Source of the DNA: Silene noctiflora
Taxonomy: Eukaryota; Streptophyta; Magnoliopsida; Caryophyllales; Caryophyllaceae
DNA: 38,182 nucleotides
Assembly: GCA_009801015.1 (NCBI GenBank)
Contig: VHZZ01000008.1
Span: forward strand, 770,470 to 808,651
Direction of reading: 5' to 3'
The notes beneath the pieces were generated by a model. It saw nothing but the letters and a program-made list of their open reading frames with translations. It was not told where the DNA came from and did not search any database. Position 1 is the stretch's first letter, and every line of letters begins with the position of its first letter. Below, in pieces: positions 37,001 to 38,182 of the stretch. A program made the translations under genes and the position numbers.

Positions 37001-37365
37001 ATTTTAGATATACGAACAATAACAACACTACCCTAGTGCCTCAATAACTCCCGCAACTAAAATTTTAGATAGAACAACGACATCACCCCAGTAACTCAAT
37101 GGCTCTAGCAACAAAAATTTTAGATACAACAACAGCATTACCCGAGTACCTCTATGGCTCCCGCAACTAAAATTTAGATACAACAACGACATTACCCCAG
37201 TATCTAAATGGCTCCGCAACTAAAACTTAGACAATTAAAAGAAATTACCCTGGCAGAAGCACCTTGAGGATTTCTAAGCATGATTTGCAAATTCCCATTC
37301 CAATCTTTGGAAACCTCATGTGCAGCTCTATAATCCCAAACAGCAGCAGCAGAATGATGCCCCAT
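34004..37365 (-). CDS. Glucose-6-phosphate 1-epimerase-like protein (aldose-1-epimerase family)
   Basis: Eight minus-strand exons with GT-AG introns join to 315 residues: 37249-37365, 36491-36565, 35879-35935, 35631-35794, 35270-35404, 35011-35113, 34300-34399 and 34004-34200. The fold's landmarks are VSLHGGQVMSW, FKPPKAMRGGIPICFPQFG, EQHGFARN (His93, Arg97), FSFAYHTYMSVSDI (His174, the likely catalytic base), VVWNPWDKK and ITLKPGEEW. Related enzymes such as yeast YMR099c interconvert alpha and beta anomers of glucose 6-phosphate (EC 5.1.3.15). No transit peptide is seen, which suggests cytosol. Where yeast has the catalytic Glu in a C-I-E motif, this protein has CVD (Asp278), so exact chemistry is unproven. 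It is convergent with RRP41, with the tRNA between. Intron 1 holds a tandem array. Confidence 0.95.
36993..37230. repeat. Tandem array of about 55-bp units in epimerase intron 1
   Basis: Units begin at 'GCAACTAAA' near 36993, 37053, 37108, 37163 and 37216 (spacing 60, 55, 55 and 53 bp) and include 'TTTTAGATACAACAACG' and 'CATTACCCCAGTA' blocks. The array runs up to about 20 bp short of the exon 1 donor site. Confidence 0.85.
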
Positions 37366-37430
37366 TTTTCTTACAAATCAAACAATTTTTAACCAAAAAA
37401 ACTTAAGAAATAATCACAAAGATTGCTTCT

Positions 37431-37437
37431 TTTTATA
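37431..37437 (-). promoter_or_regulatory. Putative TATA box of the epimerase gene
   Basis: The minus strand reads GTTATAAAAAG about 70 bp upstream of the ATG. That would leave a leader of some 40 nt. Confidence 0.4.
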
Positions 37438-38182
37438 ACCCAGTTGGTAAAGACTCTAAGCTAACTTTTCAACACTTTTCTTGTGACAAAAAAGCTTGAA
37501 ATTTCTGTGACTAAATTCAAATCTCTCAACTACCCTTAATCTTAGATCCACTTATCCATAATCAAAAAAAAAAAAAAAAAAAAAAAAATTGAAATTATCC
37601 AACTTTTTTTTTTTTTTTGGTGTCCTCAAATTATAAAGATACAAAAAATCACATGAAAATTGAACATTTGGCAACTACCCAAAAACAAATTTGCAACACT
37701 TATTATCTTGAAAAAAACTTCTTTAAAATTGACAAATGTTGTTCACTTGACAAAAAGACAATTAAAGATCTCAACTTTATGTAATGAGTAACTTGTAAGT
37801 TTTGCTACAAATGTATGTTGTAAGTATGAATGTGATATACAAAAAAAAAATAAAAAATTATGGTATTACTTTATATAGCAATGTAATATGAAAGAATCTT
37901 AGAACCTAACTTGCTATATTTGGGATCTAAATGGACTAAATCCCCAAATTGTGGAAATACACAAAGAACCCAAATTAGGAAGGAAATATTAGAAGAATTT
38001 CCAACTACCCAATACAAAATTTAGTATTTTGTTTTTCGCAATGTAAATCCCGCACACCGTTTTACTAAATCCAGACACTTTTCTCTAATGTTTTTTTTTT
38101 TTTTTTGAAGAAAAGTGGGTTTTTGTATCATTCAATTTGAGAAATTAGATAAATTGTACCAAATTAATAGTAAAACAATGTG
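37438..38182. other. Epimerase upstream region, AT-rich
   Basis: No gene is seen. An A-run of about 25 (37564-37588) is followed closely by a T-run of about 15 (37604-37618), and a further T-run lies near 38090-38106. Other promoter elements could not be distinguished from background. Confidence 0.5.

Noticed and set aside
36993-37230. Regularly spaced repeats that might suggest a CRISPR array
   Set aside because: Units are contiguous and diverged along their length, with no constant repeat and unique spacers, and the host is a plant; it is an intronic minisatellite.

Overview
This is nuclear DNA from a flowering plant, most likely a eudicot. The genes are split by AT-rich introns, the intergenic DNA is full of short non-autonomous transposons, and every protein recognised is a standard land-plant type. 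Repeated 'tactccgta' motifs at element ends make me think of Caryophyllales, but that is only an impression. The window contains four single-N positions, plus one more at 18327, and one large gap at 26340-26904. There are no bacterial-type operons, CRISPR arrays or replicon features.

Five genes are well supported. (1) An intronless cytokinin-response-factor type AP2/ERF transcription factor lies on the minus strand at 4196-5143. (2) A four-exon class I ubiquitin-conjugating enzyme E2 of the UBC8/10/28 (UbcH5/Ubc4) type lies on the minus strand at 17105-21564. (3) A membrane-anchored LEA_2 (NDR1/HIN1-like) protein lies on the minus strand at 23524-24950; a probable 692-nt intron replaces its last codons. 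(4) The exosome subunit RRP41 lies on the plus strand at 28794-32315; its 11 exons join without a break into 241 residues, with one GC-AG intron. (5) A glucose-6-phosphate 1-epimerase-like protein lies on the minus strand at 34004-37365; its 8 exons join into 315 residues. An initiator tRNA-Met sits at 33529-33600, between the convergent 3' ends of genes 4 and 5. The genes have unrelated housekeeping or regulatory roles and show no sign of acting as a functional cluster.

About 5.4-17 kb is a transposon graveyard. It holds one Helitron with recognisable ends, a second weaker Helitron candidate, Stowaway-like and Tourist-like MITEs, hAT-like and Mutator-like elements with 8-10 bp target-site duplications, and long-inverted-repeat foldbacks. 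Several are nested. One Mutator-type MITE family ('...TCATTTGTGACGG') has at least four copies with their own target duplications. A second pair of related Helitrons lies in opposite orientations at 25.4-27.2 kb, one of them spanning the assembly gap. Further small elements sit in introns of the UBC and RRP41 genes, and one lies about 200 bp upstream of the RRP41 start codon.

I found no convincing new biological system. The points most worth a second look are the Mutator-type MITE family, the three-deep nest at 9.66-10.64 kb, the near-perfect 80-bp-arm hairpin at 22.1 kb, the GC-AG intron in RRP41, and the four-codon last exon of the LEA_2 gene.
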